A DNA stretch of 64,000 nt from Lysobacter soyae (lineage in GTDB: Bacteria > Pseudomonadota > Gammaproteobacteria > Xanthomonadales > Xanthomonadaceae). This document shows positions 10,277 through 21,514 of this stretch, piece by piece. Location: assembly GCF_019551435.1 (NCBI RefSeq), contig NZ_CP080544.1:1612001-1676000 (forward strand). Reading direction: 5' to 3'. A program made the position numbers and the translations under genes. How positions within the stretch are numbered: position 1 is the stretch's first letter; each line of letters starts with the position of its first letter. The notes below the pieces were generated by a model. The model searched no databases. It had not been told where the DNA came from and saw only the letters and a list, made by a program, of their open reading frames with translations.

Positions 10277-11236
10277 ATGAATCCGAATTACCTAGATTTT
10301 GAACAACCCATCGCCGATCTTGAAGCCAAGATCCAAGAACTTCGTCATGCGAGCGCCGGACCGGCGGTCAATATCGACAATGAAGTCGCCGCGCTGCAAA
10401 ACAAATTGCGCCAGCGCACGGCGCACATTTTCCGTGATCTGAGCGACTGGCAAATTTCGCAGTTGTCGCGTCATCCGCAGCGCCCTTACACCCTCGATTA
10501 CATCAAGGTGATGTTCACCGATTTCGAGGAACTGGCGGGCGACCGCGCCTTTGCCGATGACAAAGCCATCGTGGGCGGACTTGCCCGTTTGAACGGTTCG
10601 CCGGTGATGATCATCGGCCACCAAAAAGGCCGCGACACCAAATCCAAGGTCAAGCGCAATTTCGGCATGCCGCGTCCGGAAGGCTATCGCAAAGCTCTGC
10701 GCTTGATGAAAATGGCCGAACGCTTCGACATTCCGGTCATCACCTTCATTGATACCGCCGGCGCATGGCCGGGCATCGATGCCGAAGAACGCGGTCAGTC
10801 CGAAGCCATCGCCCGCAACTTGCTGGAGATGTCGGAACTCAAAGTGCCGATCATTTGCTGCGTGGTGGGCGAAGGCGGATCCGGCGGCGCATTGGCCATC
10901 GGCGTCGGCGACCGGACCTTGATGCTCGAATACAGCACGTACTCGGTCATCACCCCCGAGGGTTGCGCGGCAATTCTTTGGAAGGATTCCGGCAAGGCCA
11001 ACGAAGCCGCCGAACAAATGTCGATCACCGCCAAGAAGCTGAAAGGCCACGGCTTGGTCGACAAAGTCGTGCGCGAACCGATCGGCGGCGCACATCGCAA
11101 CCCGGTGCAAACCGCCAAGCGTTTGAAGGCCGTGATCGTCAACGAACTCGAAGCTCTCAAGGCTCTGCCGGTCGACCAGCTCTTGCAAAAGCGCTATGAA
11201 CGTTTGCGCGGTTATGGCGCCTACGCCAAAGCCTGA
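10277..11236 (+). CDS. accA: Acetyl-CoA carboxylase carboxyltransferase subunit alpha
   Basis: AccA pairs with AccD to form the carboxyltransferase that moves CO2 from carboxybiotin to acetyl-CoA, making malonyl-CoA for fatty acid synthesis. The product is 319 residues, the usual length, starting [19 protein letters not shown] as in other AccA proteins. It contains the crotonase-like fold with the DTAGAWPG segment and the oxyanion-forming [10 protein letters not shown] stretch. It lies 68 bases after dnaE, as in E. coli, and 12 bases before tilS. Confidence 0.97.
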   Translation: MNPNYLDFEQPIADLEAKIQELRHASAGPAVNIDNEVAALQNKLRQRTAHIFRDLSDWQISQLSRHPQRPYTLDYIKVMFTDFEELAGDRAFADDKAIVGGLARLNGSPVMIIGHQKGRDTKSKVKRNFGMPRPEGYRKALRLMKMAERFDIPVITFIDTAGAWPGIDAEERGQSEAIARNLLEMSELKVPIICCVVGEGGSGGALAIGVGDRTLMLEYSTYSVITPEGCAAILWKDSGKANEAAEQMSITAKKLKGHGLVDKVVREPIGGAHRNPVQTAKRLKAVIVNELEALKALPVDQLLQKRYERLRGYGAYAKA

Positions 11237-11248
11237 GCCGGTTTTCCG

Positions 11249-12556
11249 ATGCCGCTAGAGCAAAGCCTGCGGCCCTTGCCCGCCGGCCTTGAAGGCGCCG
11301 GCTCCCGCATCGTTGTCGCCTACAGCGGCGGTCTCGATTCCACCGTGTTGTTGCATGCCTTGCGTCGTGTGTATGGCGCACGCGTTCATGCCCTGCACGT
11401 CCATCATGGCATGCAGACGGACGCCGACGCTTGGGCCGAACACTGCCTGCGCATTTGTAAAGAATGGGCCGTGCCGATCGAAGTCGCGCGCGTGCAAGTT
11501 TCCGGGAACGGACGCGGCCTCGAAGACGCGGCGCGTGAAGCGAGACGTGCGGCATTCTCTGCACACCTGAGTCAGGGCGACATTCTTGCCTTGGCACATC
11601 ATCAAGATGACCAAGCGGAAACGTTTCTCTTGAATGCCCTGCGCGGATCGGGGCCGGATGGTCTGTCGGCCATGCCAATGCTGCAGGTCATCAACGATGC
11701 GTTTTATTGGCGCCCTTGGCTGCAAGTACCGCGCACACAATTGGCGCACTACGCGCAAAAACATGCATTGGAATGGATTGAAGATCCGACCAATGCGACG
11801 ACGCGATTCGACCGTAATTATCTGCGCCTCTCAGTAATGCCTTTGCTTCGTGCGCGCTGGCCGCATGCCGCAGCGGCCTTTGCGCGCGCGGCGGAATTGC
11901 AAGCGCAGACGCGTTCCGACTTGGACGCCACGACGCGCGAGATGCTGGCGCAATGTCGACTGGCGGATGACGATTTGCGCGTGGATGCATTGATGCGCTT
12001 TTCGGTGGAAGACCGCGCGCGAGTTTTGCGTGCTTGGGTTGCTTCGCTTGGATTGCCGCCATTGGGGAGTTCGCATTTGCAGCAGATCGAACGGGATGTG
12101 TTGGCTGCCCGTCAGGACGCGACGCCGGTGTTCGAGTGGGCACAGGCGCGCATGCTGCGCTGGCGCGATGTGTTGCATGCGTCCAAACAAGATACCCCAG
12201 CGGAATTTGCAGAGGTTCGCTGGGACGGCACGACGCCGCTTCCCCTTCCGGACGGTCGACGCTTGCGTTTGATGCCTGCAGGTGCCCTACCGCAATCCTA
12301 TACGTTAGTCGCACGTCGCGGCGGAGAGCGCATCCGATTGCCCGGACGCAGCCACCACACCGAAGTGAAGAAGCTGCTGCAGGCCTTGGGCGTGCCAGCC
12401 TGGCAACGCAGCCAGCTGCCGCTACTCGTGGATGAATCGGGGGAAGTCCATGCGATTCCGGGCTGGGCGGTGTCAGAGACGCTCTCGTCATGGCTGCAAC
12501 GCACCGGATCGCAGCTCGTTCATGACACCGAGATTGACCCCGCTTGTCTTGATTGA
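11249..12556 (+). CDS. tilS: tRNA(Ile)-lysidine synthetase TilS
   Basis: TilS ATP-dependently attaches lysine to C34 of the CAU-anticodon tRNA-Ile, changing both its charging and its codon specificity, and is essential in most bacteria. The 435-residue product has the N-type ATP pyrophosphatase loop SGGLDS at residues 26-31, the HHGMQTDAD segment, and the [21 protein letters not shown] motif. The C-terminal TilS substrate-binding domains include the [23 protein letters not shown] region. The accA-tilS order matches E. coli. The coding sequence ends 13 bases before xseB. Confidence 0.95.
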   Translation: MPLEQSLRPLPAGLEGAGSRIVVAYSGGLDSTVLLHALRRVYGARVHALHVHHGMQTDADAWAEHCLRICKEWAVPIEVARVQVSGNGRGLEDAAREARRAAFSAHLSQGDILALAHHQDDQAETFLLNALRGSGPDGLSAMPMLQVINDAFYWRPWLQVPRTQLAHYAQKHALEWIEDPTNATTRFDRNYLRLSVMPLLRARWPHAAAAFARAAELQAQTRSDLDATTREMLAQCRLADDDLRVDALMRFSVEDRARVLRAWVASLGLPPLGSSHLQQIERDVLAARQDATPVFEWAQARMLRWRDVLHASKQDTPAEFAEVRWDGTTPLPLPDGRRLRLMPAGALPQSYTLVARRGGERIRLPGRSHHTEVKKLLQALGVPAWQRSQLPLLVDESGEVHAIPGWAVSETLSSWLQRTGSQLVHDTEIDPACLD

Positions 12557-12569
12557 CACACTAGGTCCC

Positions 12570-12848
12570 ATGGCTCGAAAAACCTCCGCAGAAGACAACG
12601 CCCCCGCGAATCCGGTCGCCGAATTCGAGACATCGCTGGACGCGCTCGAAGCGCTGGTGGCGCGCATGGAAGGCGGCCAACTGACGCTGGAAGAATCGCT
12701 CGCGTCTTACGAGCAAGGTGTTGGTCTCTATCGCAAATGCCAACTGGCCCTTGAACAGGCCGAGCTTCGCGTGAAATTGCTAACCGATCTCGACCATCCC
12801 GAAGCGGCCAAAGACTTCCCCGGCTTGTCCGACCCTGCCGCGCAATGA
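12570..12848 (+). CDS. xseB: Exodeoxyribonuclease VII small subunit
   Basis: XseB is the small subunit of exonuclease VII, which degrades single-stranded DNA into oligonucleotides together with XseA (not in this window). The 92-residue product has the two-helix core with the family signature [18 protein letters not shown], then [14 protein letters not shown] and a [13 protein letters not shown] helix. The ATG at 12570 was chosen because upstream in-frame codons overlap tilS. Its stop overlaps the ispA ATG in an ATGA; xseB-ispA is a standard pair. In many bacteria dxs follows, but here a membrane-protein gene on the other strand follows instead. Confidence 0.94.
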   Translation: MARKTSAEDNAPANPVAEFETSLDALEALVARMEGGQLTLEESLASYEQGVGLYRKCQLALEQAELRVKLLTDLDHPEAAKDFPGLSDPAAQ

Positions 12849-13741
12849 GCAACGAGCTGATCGCCGCGCGCGCGCAATTGGATGCGTGGCACGCGGCTAT
12901 CCAAGATGCCTTGGACGCAGTGATGCTGCAGGCAACGGGCAATGAACGCCTGCAGGCCGCGATGCAACACGCGATCTTGAATGGCGGCAAACGCATGCGG
13001 CCGCAACTGACCTTGGCGACGGCGTATGCGCTGGGCCAGGATCCGATGCGCGCCATGCAACCCGCACTGTCGGTTGAATTGGTGCATGGCTATTCCTTGG
13101 TGCACGACGATCTGCCAGCGATGGACGATGATGCCTTGCGTCGCGGACAGCCCACCGTGCATATCGCGTTCGACGAGGCCACTGCGATTCTGGCGGGTGA
13201 CGCCTTGCAAACCTTGGCCTTCGAGGTATTGAGTGCGTCGCCGCACGATGCAGAAACGCGCATTGCCATGGTGGCCTTGTTGGCGCGCGCTTCAGGGATT
13301 GCCGGCATGTGCGGCGGCCAAATGCTGGACCTCGAAGCGACCGGCCACGTGCGTTCGCAATCACTCACAGCGTTGGAAACCTTGCACGCCCTGAAGACCG
13401 GCGCGCTGATTCGTGCCGCGGTGTTGATGGGTGCACTCTCGGCGCAGGCGAGCACGGAAGACACTGCGCAATTGGCGGTTTTCGCCGAACGCCTTGGGCT
13501 CGCCTTTCAAATTCGCGATGACATCCTGGATATCGAAGCCGACAGCGGCACGCTCGGCAAGACAGCGGGCAAAGATGTCGAACAAGGCAAGACCACCTTC
13601 CCGGCCTTGATCGGCATGGAGGCGTCGAAAGCGCGGCTTGGCCAACTGCAAGAAGAAATGCACGCATTGCTGCGTGCATTCGGGGACGCGGCCGAACCGC
13701 TCAGATGTTTGCTCACGCGCGTCGTCGAACGCACGCATTGA
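12845..13741 (+). CDS. ispA: Farnesyl diphosphate synthase (polyprenyl synthetase)
   Basis: IspA condenses dimethylallyl and isopentenyl diphosphates to geranyl and then farnesyl diphosphate, precursors of undecaprenyl phosphate, quinone tails and heme O. The 298-residue product has the first aspartate-rich motif DDLPAMDDD at residues 88-96 and the second, DDILD, at 225-229, with the GGKRMRPQL substrate-binding segment at 47-55. The two-residue insertion in the first motif is the bacterial type associated with C15 products. It starts at the ATGA overlap with xseB. It converges with the DUF4870 gene, leaving a 9-base gap. Confidence 0.93.
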   Translation: MSNELIAARAQLDAWHAAIQDALDAVMLQATGNERLQAAMQHAILNGGKRMRPQLTLATAYALGQDPMRAMQPALSVELVHGYSLVHDDLPAMDDDALRRGQPTVHIAFDEATAILAGDALQTLAFEVLSASPHDAETRIAMVALLARASGIAGMCGGQMLDLEATGHVRSQSLTALETLHALKTGALIRAAVLMGALSAQASTEDTAQLAVFAERLGLAFQIRDDILDIEADSGTLGKTAGKDVEQGKTTFPALIGMEASKARLGQLQEEMHALLRAFGDAAEPLRCLLTRVVERTH

Positions 13742-13750
13742 GCGCGATGC

Positions 13751-14200
13751 TTATTTGAGGAAGCGCATCGTCATCGGATAGCGATACGACTGGCCTTCAT
13801 AGGCCTTCATTGCAGCGATGATGCCGAACACCACCCAGAGCACCGCAATCGCAGCCAGTGCCACCACGATGACCAGCACCACCGGTGCGGCCACCAGCGC
13901 GGCAAGACCCAACGTGGCAATGGTGGCGATCACCGCACCCACGCCCAACACCAATCCGACAATCACCGCCAAACACGCGTAAAGAAACATCGACAGGTTG
14001 AAGTTGAAACATTCCTTAGCATGCTCGGCCGCGAACGGATGACGGTCGCGCACCACAAACCAGACGCAAATCGCGACCACCGCGCCTGCAATACCCACCA
14101 TCCAACTGGTGAAAAAGGCGGCCAGCAACGCGCCCAAATGCACGCCCGCTGCCCACAGGCGCTCTTCTTGGCTCAGTGCGTGGTTTTCAATGGTTTCCAT
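13751..14200 (-). CDS. DUF4870-type membrane protein (Tic20-like)
   Basis: This 149-residue protein has an N-terminal helix followed by three or four hydrophobic segments (about 20-50, 68-92 and 97-130) and a conserved aromatic/basic tail with YRYPMTMRFLK. The ERLWAAGVHLGALLAAF start and the FAAEHAKECFNFNLS motif are typical of the DUF4870 family, which resembles Tic20. The function of this family in bacteria is not established. A clear ribosome site, TTGGAGA, precedes the ATG. It stands alone, convergent with ispA and 105 bases downstream of the tldE start-to-stop block on the same strand. I see no partner genes that suggest a role. Confidence 0.85.
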   Translation of the reverse strand: METIENHALSQEERLWAAGVHLGALLAAFFTSWMVGIAGAVVAICVWFVVRDRHPFAAEHAKECFNFNLSMFLYACLAVIVGLVLGVGAVIATIATLGLAALVAAPVVLVIVVALAAIAVLWVVFGIIAAMKAYEGQSYRYPMTMRFLK

Positions 14201-14305
14201 TTCGTTTCTCCAAGCTAACCCTCAAATTCAATATGCGACTGAACCCATGACAGTTCAACCCAACTGAAGACCTGTTTTTGAGGCGGTCAAGGATGGGCGG
14301 ACCGT

Positions 14306-15679
14306 TCAGGCGGCGTTGCCGGCGACGGTCATCGAGGGCACCCGGATGGCGCCGACGTGCAGATGCGAACGCGGATCGAAGTCCGCCGAGATCGCATCCA
14401 TCTCTTGGAACATGGTCTTCAAATTGCCGGCAATGGTGATGCCGTCAACGGCGTACGCAATCTCACCATTTTCCACCAGGAAACCCGCAGCACCACGTGA
14501 ATAATCACCGGTGATCATATTGACGCCCTGCCCCATCAAACTGGTGACAAGGAAGCATCGGGGCGTGTCTTGCAAGATCGATTTCAAGTCCGGCGCGTTG
14601 GCATTCACCCGCAGATTGTGCACACCGCCGGCGTTGCCGGTACTCGTCAAGCCGAGCTTGCGTGCCGAATAGCTGCCCAGCAAATAGCGCTGCAGAACGC
14701 CGCCGGCAACGATTGCGGACTCACGGGTGGCCACACCCTCGGCATCAAAGGACGTGGAGCGGAATCCGCCGGGCACGTGCGGCGTTTCCAGAATATCGAC
14801 CCAGGAAGGAAACACCGGCTTGCCGGCGTGGTCTAGCAGGAAGCTGGCTTCGCGATACAGCGCGCTGCCGGAAACCGCACCCAAAAACGCACCGATCAAT
14901 CCGCGGGCCATTTCCGGCGAGAACACCACCGGCATCGCGCCCGTGGGCAAAGAACGCGGCGACAGGCGTGCAACGGCTTCGCTCGCTGCGCGCTCACCGA
15001 CCGATTGAGCGCTCTCCAACGCATCGCGGCGGATTGCTGTGGTGTACCAACCTTCTCGTTGCATCGCTTCGCCTTCACCCGCGATCAAGGCGCAGGCCAA
15101 GGTGTAGCCCGTATCCCGCTCGGTGCCGATGAAGCCATGCGAGTTCGCATACACGCCTACCGCACTGCTCGCGGCCATCGTGCAGCCATCGGAGTTGGTA
15201 ATGCGTTTGTCGAACGCGCGACCCGCCGCTTCACAGGCGATGGCCTCGGCGACGAAGGCGTCGGCGTCGTAATGGGTCGGATGCCAGAGATCAAAGTCGC
15301 GGATGTCCTTCGCCATCAAGTCGGCATCTGCCAACCCCGAGGCGGGATCGGTTTCGGTGTATTTGGCGATGGCGCAGGCTTGTTCCACCGTCGCCTGCAA
15401 ACTTTCTTCTGCCAGATCGCCGGTGCTCGCTGTGCCTTTGCGTTGACCGAAATACACGGTCAACGACACCCCGCGATCGCGGTTGGACTCAACCGTTTCC
15501 GCCTCTCCCATGCGCACCGTCGCCGTGAGTCCCGACGACTCCGAACAGTCGACTTCCGACTGGGTGGCGCCACGGGCTTTGCACATCTCGAGGACCTGTT
15601 CGGCCACCGAAGTCAGCAGTGCGATGCGTTCCGCACTGTCGTCACGGGCGGGGACATCAATCGGGGTCAAGGTGTTCAA
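14306..15679 (-). CDS. pmbA: Metalloprotease subunit TldE/PmbA
   Basis: TldE (PmbA) forms a heterodimeric metalloprotease with TldD that digests unfolded peptides and matures ribosomal peptides such as microcin B17. The 457-residue product aligns with the family throughout: [23 protein letters not shown], the [26 protein letters not shown] block and a C-terminal SMTVAGN. It lacks an HExxxH motif, as expected for the non-catalytic subunit. The start codon is TTG at 15677-15679, preceded by AGGA; no good in-frame ATG lies nearby. It is divergent from darP, with only 32 bases between start codons, so each promoter must reach into the other gene. TldD, its partner, is encoded just beyond darP. 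Confidence 0.95.
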   Translation of the reverse strand: MNTLTPIDVPARDDSAERIALLTSVAEQVLEMCKARGATQSEVDCSESSGLTATVRMGEAETVESNRDRGVSLTVYFGQRKGTASTGDLAEESLQATVEQACAIAKYTETDPASGLADADLMAKDIRDFDLWHPTHYDADAFVAEAIACEAAGRAFDKRITNSDGCTMAASSAVGVYANSHGFIGTERDTGYTLACALIAGEGEAMQREGWYTTAIRRDALESAQSVGERAASEAVARLSPRSLPTGAMPVVFSPEMARGLIGAFLGAVSGSALYREASFLLDHAGKPVFPSWVDILETPHVPGGFRSTSFDAEGVATRESAIVAGGVLQRYLLGSYSARKLGLTSTGNAGGVHNLRVNANAPDLKSILQDTPRCFLVTSLMGQGVNMITGDYSRGAAGFLVENGEIAYAVDGITIAGNLKTMFQEMDAISADFDPRSHLHVGAIRVPSMTVAGNAA

Positions 15680-15711
15680 TGGCGTATCCTATTTGCAGCA
15701 AGGAGAATGTT

Positions 15712-16287
15712 ATGGCGCGCGGTCGCGACGTTGAAACCGGTGAATTCATTGGCGAAAGCCGTAGCCAACAGCGGCGTGACGCGTTGGATGTGCTGGCCTT
15801 GGCCGAAACCTTGACCGGCTTGTCCGACGGGCAATTGGCGAAATTGCCGGTGCCGGAAGATCTGCTGCCGCATATCCGCGACGCGCAACGCATCACGTCG
15901 CATATCGCCCGGAAACGGCAGATCGCCTTTTTGGCCAAGCAGATGCGTCGCGAAGACGATGACACGCTGGATGCCATTCGTGATGCGATGGATGCCAGCA
16001 GTGAAGGGTCGAAGCGGCAAGTGGCGCTGATGCATCGTGCCGAAGCCTGGCGCAGCCGCTTGATCGAAGGCGGCGACGAGGCCCTGACCGCGTTCATTGC
16101 GGAAACGCCGAATGCCGATGCGCAAAATTTGCGGCAACTGGCGCGCAATGCGCGATCCGAAATGGCCGCGAACAAACCGCCGCGCGCTTTCCGTCTGCTT
16201 TACAAGGAAATCCTTGCATTGCAAACGGAACTGGAACTGGCGGGTCGCGACGTAATCGAGCATGACGGGGAAGACGACGCGGCTTAA
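15712..16287 (+). CDS. darP: Ribosome biogenesis factor DarP (YjgA)
   Basis: DarP (formerly YjgA) binds late 50S ribosomal precursors and assists peptidyl-transferase-centre maturation. The product is 191 residues, mostly helical and highly charged, with the family-typical [28 protein letters not shown] start and the [26 protein letters not shown] region. The ATG at 15712 follows AAGGAGA closely, and upstream in-frame ATGs overlap pmbA. It is divergent from pmbA, as in E. coli. It converges on tldD so tightly that the two stop codons share bases in the sequence TTAA (16284-16287). Confidence 0.93.
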   Translation: MARGRDVETGEFIGESRSQQRRDALDVLALAETLTGLSDGQLAKLPVPEDLLPHIRDAQRITSHIARKRQIAFLAKQMRREDDDTLDAIRDAMDASSEGSKRQVALMHRAEAWRSRLIEGGDEALTAFIAETPNADAQNLRQLARNARSEMAANKPPRAFRLLYKEILALQTELELAGRDVIEHDGEDDAA

Positions 16288-17747
16288 GCGCTGGTGCCGC
16301 CGACGGTGATTTCGCTGATCAGCACCGACGGCTGCCCCACCCCGACCGGTACCGATTGACCGTCTTTGCCACACACGCCGACACCGGCATCCAACGCGAA
16401 ATCGTGACCGATCATGGTCACTTTCTGCATCGTTTCCGGACCATTGCCGATCAAGGTCGCACCCTTCACCGGTGCGGTGACTTTGCCATCTTCGATCAAG
16501 TAGGCTTCGGTCGCCGAGAACACGTATTTGCCGTTGGTGATGTCCACTTGGCCACCACCGAAATTCACCGCATACAAACCGCGTTTGACCGACCGGATCA
16601 TGTCTTGCGGATCATCCTGACCCGGCAGCATGTAGGTGTTGGTCATGCGCGGCATGACGGTGTGCGCAAATGATTCGCGACGCCCGTTGCCGGTCGGTGC
16701 CGCGCCCATCAATCGCGCGTTCAAACTATCTTGCATGTAGCCGGTCAATACCCCGTCTTCGATCAACGTCGTGCATTGCGTTTGCTGGCCTTCGTCGTCG
16801 CAATTGAGGGAACCGCGACGCCCCGGCAACGTGCCGTCGTCCACGATTGTGACGCCGGGCGACGCCACGCGTTGACCCATGCGCCCCGCATACGTGGAGG
16901 TGCCTTTGCGATTGAAATCGCCTTCCAATCCGTGACCCACCGCTTCGTGCAAAAGCACGCCGGTCCACCCGTTGCCCAAGACCACCGGCATGACACCGGC
17001 AGGCGCATCCACCGCCTCGAGGTTCAGCAGTGCCGAGCGCAGGGCTTCGCGCGCGAACTTTTCAGGCTGGCCATTGCCCAACAATTCCCGGTAGTCATAG
17101 CGTCCGCCGAAACCTGCGTAGCCGGACTCGCGACGACCGTTCTGCTCGACGATCACCTGCACATTCAAGCGCACCAAGGGTCGCACGTCGGCAGCCAAAA
17201 TGCCGTCGCTGCGTGCGATCAACACGGTATCCACCGCACCGGTCAAGCTGACAGTGACTTGCCTGACACGCGGATCCAGCGATCGCACCAATGCGTCGAC
17301 GGCGCGAAGCGCAGCGACTTTTTCGTCATTGGCCAGTGCATCGACCGGATCGATTGCCGGATACAGAACGCGCGACGATTGTGGTGCGAGCGATTGCGGT
17401 GCCAGTGCCTTGCCGTCATTGGCAATCGCACGCGCCGCGCGCGCCGCGTCTTGCAGTGCCACCGCACTGATGTCGCCCGAATAAGCGAAGCCGGTTTTCT
17501 CGCCACTGATCGCGCGGACACCGACGCCTTGCTCGATCGCATGTGCGCCCGTTTTGACGATGCCGTCTTCAATGCTCCAGCTTTCGCGCCTGGAATGTTG
17601 AAAATACAAATCCCCGAAGTCGATTCCCTGCCCCATGAGCGTCGAGAACGCGGGATCGATACGCGCGATGTCGAGCTCGAACGGCATCAAGAGTTTCGAG
17701 GATGCGACTTCGAGCATGGATTGCTGTGAGGTGTCCAATTCAATCAT
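16284..17747 (-). CDS. tldD: Metalloprotease TldD
   Basis: TldD is the catalytic subunit of the TldD/TldE protease. The 487-residue product carries the zinc site HEAVGH (HExxxH) near residue 266, followed by [10 protein letters not shown], and the C-terminal SEITVGG segment. The ATG at 17747 overlaps the yhdP stop by four bases; an earlier in-frame start at 17795 would run into yhdP and is not conserved. The gene follows yhdP, rng and maf in what looks like one transcript. Its tail overlaps the convergent darP by four bases, which could allow transcriptional interference but is common in compact genomes. Confidence 0.95.
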   Translation of the reverse strand: MIELDTSQQSMLEVASSKLLMPFELDIARIDPAFSTLMGQGIDFGDLYFQHSRRESWSIEDGIVKTGAHAIEQGVGVRAISGEKTGFAYSGDISAVALQDAARAARAIANDGKALAPQSLAPQSSRVLYPAIDPVDALANDEKVAALRAVDALVRSLDPRVRQVTVSLTGAVDTVLIARSDGILAADVRPLVRLNVQVIVEQNGRRESGYAGFGGRYDYRELLGNGQPEKFAREALRSALLNLEAVDAPAGVMPVVLGNGWTGVLLHEAVGHGLEGDFNRKGTSTYAGRMGQRVASPGVTIVDDGTLPGRRGSLNCDDEGQQTQCTTLIEDGVLTGYMQDSLNARLMGAAPTGNGRRESFAHTVMPRMTNTYMLPGQDDPQDMIRSVKRGLYAVNFGGGQVDITNGKYVFSATEAYLIEDGKVTAPVKGATLIGNGPETMQKVTMIGHDFALDAGVGVCGKDGQSVPVGVGQPSVLISEITVGGTSA

Positions 17748-20700
17748 TTCTTTTTTCCATTCTTGTCCACCGATTCCACATGCGGATCGCTCCAAGGCCC
17801 GGTGACGTGATAGGTTTTTGCCGCCATTTGACCCAAGGGCTTTTTGAGAATCTGCCCGGCAACCGCACCGATGGCTGCACCGATGGGTCCACCTGCGACC
17901 GCGCCGGCCACCGTCAACATGTTGCCGGCTTTTGGGTACACATCTATGGTTTGGTCGAAAGTCTGGGATTCAAGGTTTGCGCTGCCGCGTATGTCGATGT
18001 CGGCGGCGGGCCCCTTGATTGAAAAATGATCAGTTTTCGCATAGCCGGCATCAAAGCGGATGTCGCCACTCACCGTGTCAAAGGCGAAACCCTGTGAAAA
18101 GAAGTCACTGAAGTCCAAGGTCAGGCGTCGCGGCAATCGGGCCACACTGAACAACCCGATGACACGTCCAACGCCGGGCTCGACCTTGACCAAGCTGCCC
18201 TCACGCATGTCCACATGGATTTTTCCGCTGAGTTTTGCCGTTCGCAAATCCATCGGACTGGCCGGCCAAGCGATATCTGCCGTGATGGCACCGCGCCCTT
18301 TGGACACCTGACCCACCGCGCCGAGCGCATCGACCAATTTGCCCAAGTTGCGGGTGTCCACAGTGAGCTTCAGCGCGGTCCTTGACGCCGACGCATCGCC
18401 CAACCAACTGCCGGTCGCTTCCATTTGCGTTTGCGGCGCCGTCGCCGAAAAGCGATCGACGGACACCCCCGCAGGCACCTGCGATGTTTTCAGACGCACG
18501 GCCGTCAGCTCCGCTTTGTCCACCCAGAGGGATCGGATGCTCAGGTCCAACGGCGGCAGCTTGCGTGGATCGGACAGCAAGCCTGTCGCGGCGTCGGATG
18601 ACTTGGAAGGTGTACCGCTCGTTTTCGGCATGGCGATGCGCAGACGATCCAATCTCCCGACGATCGGCGCGTTACGAGCGCTGCCGACATGAATCGTGCC
18701 CTGCATCGCAGTGCCTGTAATGTCGATCTGCTTGCCGTCGCGCGTCGGTGTCATGCGCAGACGTGCGCCCGGCATAGCGGTGTCACCCACCATCAGCCGG
18801 TCCGCCCTGACGTCCAAACTGTTTACCGTGAGCCCCGGCGCCCCGGCGCTTCCGCTATCCATCACCGCCATCCATGCCAGCGCATCCATGGCGGGCACCG
18901 CCCCGTTGATGGTCACGCCACGTGCCGGCGGCAATCCGGCAGGCGCACCGCCCAACATCACGGCTACGCCGGTATTGGTGCTATGGCGACGCGCACGGAC
19001 ATTGGCAAGTCGTCCCATGCTGACTTGAATCTCTCCGGGGCCATCTATCGGCAGCGGAATACGCACCGTCGTCGGCAAACTCGTACCCGACGATTTATTG
19101 AAAGGTGCGGGCAGATTCATCGCGGTACCGACGAGAGTTGAGCGCAACTCAAGCGCATTGACCGTTTGTGCGCTCGCGCCGCGCGGCAATGCCACACCGA
19201 CGGTCCAATCAGAACGCCCTTCGACACGATTGCCAAGCCACGCCAAATCCGGCACACGCGCCAACAAGCTTCGCGCGCCGGCATTCACCATCAGCCCGCC
19301 TTCGAACATGTTGCGAGCATCTTGCGTCCCGCTGCCGACGCGTAAGCTCAGTTTGCCTGCCTGACCCTCGTGAATCACCGCCAAATCCGGTGCTTTGAAA
19401 CCATCGCGATTGAACTCACCCACGCCTTTGATTTGACTGAATTGAAGCTCATAGGTCTTATGCGTGGCTTCCACGCCGTTCAAGCTCACTAGCCCGTTTA
19501 CTTCGAACTTCGCTTCGTCATGATGCAGCGGCAGTTTCAAATCCACACGCGCGCTGGCCGGGCCGGTCGCAATGATCGGATCGGTGTGCTCGCCGAATTC
19601 TTTTTGCAACGGGCTGCTGCGAATCAATGCCAAGAACTGCGATGCATCGCCCGCGCCTTCACCATGAATCAGGAGATCAGGCTTTCCGAGATTCTCGATA
19701 TCGGCCGTGGCCTTTGCGAGTTTGATGCCGCTGATGCTGCCGTCCGCCGAAATCGCCATCCCCTTGCCTTTGAATTGCAGCGCGGCGTGGTTGCCGACCA
19801 CTTCCGGCCAATCGGGTTGGAATTTCATGCGGAAATTGCGTACGTCGGCCAGGACTTCAAACAAGCCGTTTTGCTGGTCGAACGGCCATTCGTCCAAGTC
19901 GCCGGACACCAATACTTGGCCGCGCTCGACGGTGCCGGCAACCAATGCCGAATTGAGCCAATTGATGGCGGGCTTCGACATCACGTTGTGTACCCAGAAA
20001 CCGCGTGCTTTGGTGACTTGCGCCGGCGCGGTCAACTCCACCGCGATGTCGATCCGCGGATGGCTGCCGTCGCCCTCCCAAAACAGTCCACCGCGCGCAT
20101 CGAACGACGCATCGGGCCCTTTCAATGACAAACCGTTTGTGCCGACATGGATACCCGGTCCCTCGCGCCAAACCACGACCGTGCCCTGCGGGTTGAACTG
20201 ATGTGGCACGCCGAATCCAGCGGGCCAATCAAACGTCCATTCGCTCGATGGCGCCAGATCGATACGCATGCCGGCTTCGTCGGCGGTGATCCGACCGGAA
20301 ACACCGCGAATGCCGGGCGTCGAGGCCACCGGGTTGACACCGAGTCCTACCGCATCTGCATCCAGTTGCACGCGTCCATTGGCGAAGCGTCGCATCACGA
20401 CATTGTCGAGTGTGCCGGCAGGCGCGGCCTGCGCAAGCCATTGGCGGAATTTGGCCGGCATGCGATCGGTGAGATCGGCAAACGACGAGACCAATCTGAG
20501 ATTGATGCGATCAACAGCGACCGACATCGAATCACTGCTGTTGACTTCCAGTCCCTTGAGCTGTTGTTGCTGCCCCTGGCTTTGTATCGCCAGCTCCGGA
20601 ATCTGCAGCGACCATTTGTCGGCACCGCGCGTGAAGAATGTCCGGCCGGTCAACCGATCGATGCGGATGGATCGCGGTGTTTCTTCCAAGGCCGTTGACT

Positions 20701-21511
20701 GCAAACGAATCGCTTGAAAGTCCACGTTGCTCTGCACCGCCGCGACGCGATTGTTCTTCATTGTGAGCCAAGCTTGGCCACTGCCTTTGCCTTCGACAAT
20801 GGCGACACCGGCAAATTTGAGTACCGACGATTGACCGGACAAATCCAAGGATTTTCCACCGACATAGACGCGACCGGCGCCTTGCTTGCGATCGAATCGC
20901 ATGACCGCATCCACCGGCAATTTGGCATTTTCCAGCCAAGCCCGCATCCCAACACGCACCACATCGCCATTGACCTGCGTGCGCACATCAACATGAGGCG
21001 AATACAGATTCAGCCCCAGCGAAGGCGCCAAGACGCGCAGCTTGCCGTCGACGACTTGGAGTTCGCCCAAGCGCTCCAAGGTCGAGAACGGATCACCGCC
21101 GGTCGACTGGCCCGGCAAACCATGCACCCGCCATTCGCCGGCATCGCTTCTTTCGAGTGTGATGGCGACGCCGCGAATCCGCAGCTCGGTCAATCGGCGA
21201 CCCGGCCACCAGCCGCTGTATTGCGACACCAATAGCTCGGCATCGCCCACACGCAAGGGATTGCCGACCGGACCCACACGCATATTCTTGAGTTTCAGCA
21301 GAGGACCCGATCGCGTCCATTGGGCTTGCAAGTTGTCAAAACGCACGGGCCGCCCGGCCTTCTTCGACAACCAAGCGCTGACCTGCTGCGGATGACTTTC
21401 CAACCAAGGCATGAAACGTGCGATGCCCATCATCAGCAACGCCAACAGCAAGAGCTTGGCGCCGAGCAGGTAGTAAACGCTTTTTCCAGCGAGATGAAGG
21501 TGCCGCTTCAT
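17744..21511 (-). CDS. yhdP: YhdP family AsmA-like phospholipid transport protein
   Basis: The product is a 1255-residue protein with one N-terminal membrane helix (about 11-31), a long beta-rich periplasmic body of AsmA/DUF3971 type, and a C-terminal DUF3971/AsmA-like end containing FSVARLPRRLTLDFSDFFSQGFAFDTVSGDI. Its length and context match YhdP (TIGR02099 family). In E. coli, YhdP works with TamB and YdbH to move phospholipids from the inner to the outer membrane, probably as a hydrophobic-groove bridge. It lies 3 bases after rng and overlaps the tldD start by four bases. The order maf-rng-yhdP-tldD is conserved in gammaproteobacteria. The very end is lysine-rich (KNGKKK). Confidence 0.93.
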   Translation of the reverse strand: MKRHLHLAGKSVYYLLGAKLLLLALLMMGIARFMPWLESHPQQVSAWLSKKAGRPVRFDNLQAQWTRSGPLLKLKNMRVGPVGNPLRVGDAELLVSQYSGWWPGRRLTELRIRGVAITLERSDAGEWRVHGLPGQSTGGDPFSTLERLGELQVVDGKLRVLAPSLGLNLYSPHVDVRTQVNGDVVRVGMRAWLENAKLPVDAVMRFDRKQGAGRVYVGGKSLDLSGQSSVLKFAGVAIVEGKGSGQAWLTMKNNRVAAVQSNVDFQAIRLQSTALEETPRSIRIDRLTGRTFFTRGADKWSLQIPELAIQSQGQQQQLKGLEVNSSDSMSVAVDRINLRLVSSFADLTDRMPAKFRQWLAQAAPAGTLDNVVMRRFANGRVQLDADAVGLGVNPVASTPGIRGVSGRITADEAGMRIDLAPSSEWTFDWPAGFGVPHQFNPQGTVVVWREGPGIHVGTNGLSLKGPDASFDARGGLFWEGDGSHPRIDIAVELTAPAQVTKARGFWVHNVMSKPAINWLNSALVAGTVERGQVLVSGDLDEWPFDQQNGLFEVLADVRNFRMKFQPDWPEVVGNHAALQFKGKGMAISADGSISGIKLAKATADIENLGKPDLLIHGEGAGDASQFLALIRSSPLQKEFGEHTDPIIATGPASARVDLKLPLHHDEAKFEVNGLVSLNGVEATHKTYELQFSQIKGVGEFNRDGFKAPDLAVIHEGQAGKLSLRVGSGTQDARNMFEGGLMVNAGARSLLARVPDLAWLGNRVEGRSDWTVGVALPRGASAQTVNALELRSTLVGTAMNLPAPFNKSSGTSLPTTVRIPLPIDGPGEIQVSMGRLANVRARRHSTNTGVAVMLGGAPAGLPPARGVTINGAVPAMDALAWMAVMDSGSAGAPGLTVNSLDVRADRLMVGDTAMPGARLRMTPTRDGKQIDITGTAMQGTIHVGSARNAPIVGRLDRLRIAMPKTSGTPSKSSDAATGLLSDPRKLPPLDLSIRSLWVDKAELTAVRLKTSQVPAGVSVDRFSATAPQTQMEATGSWLGDASASRTALKLTVDTRNLGKLVDALGAVGQVSKGRGAITADIAWPASPMDLRTAKLSGKIHVDMREGSLVKVEPGVGRVIGLFSVARLPRRLTLDFSDFFSQGFAFDTVSGDIRFDAGYAKTDHFSIKGPAADIDIRGSANLESQTFDQTIDVYPKAGNMLTVAGAVAGGPIGAAIGAVAGQILKKPLGQMAAKTYHVTGPWSDPHVESVDKNGKKK

Positions 21512-21514
21512 GCC

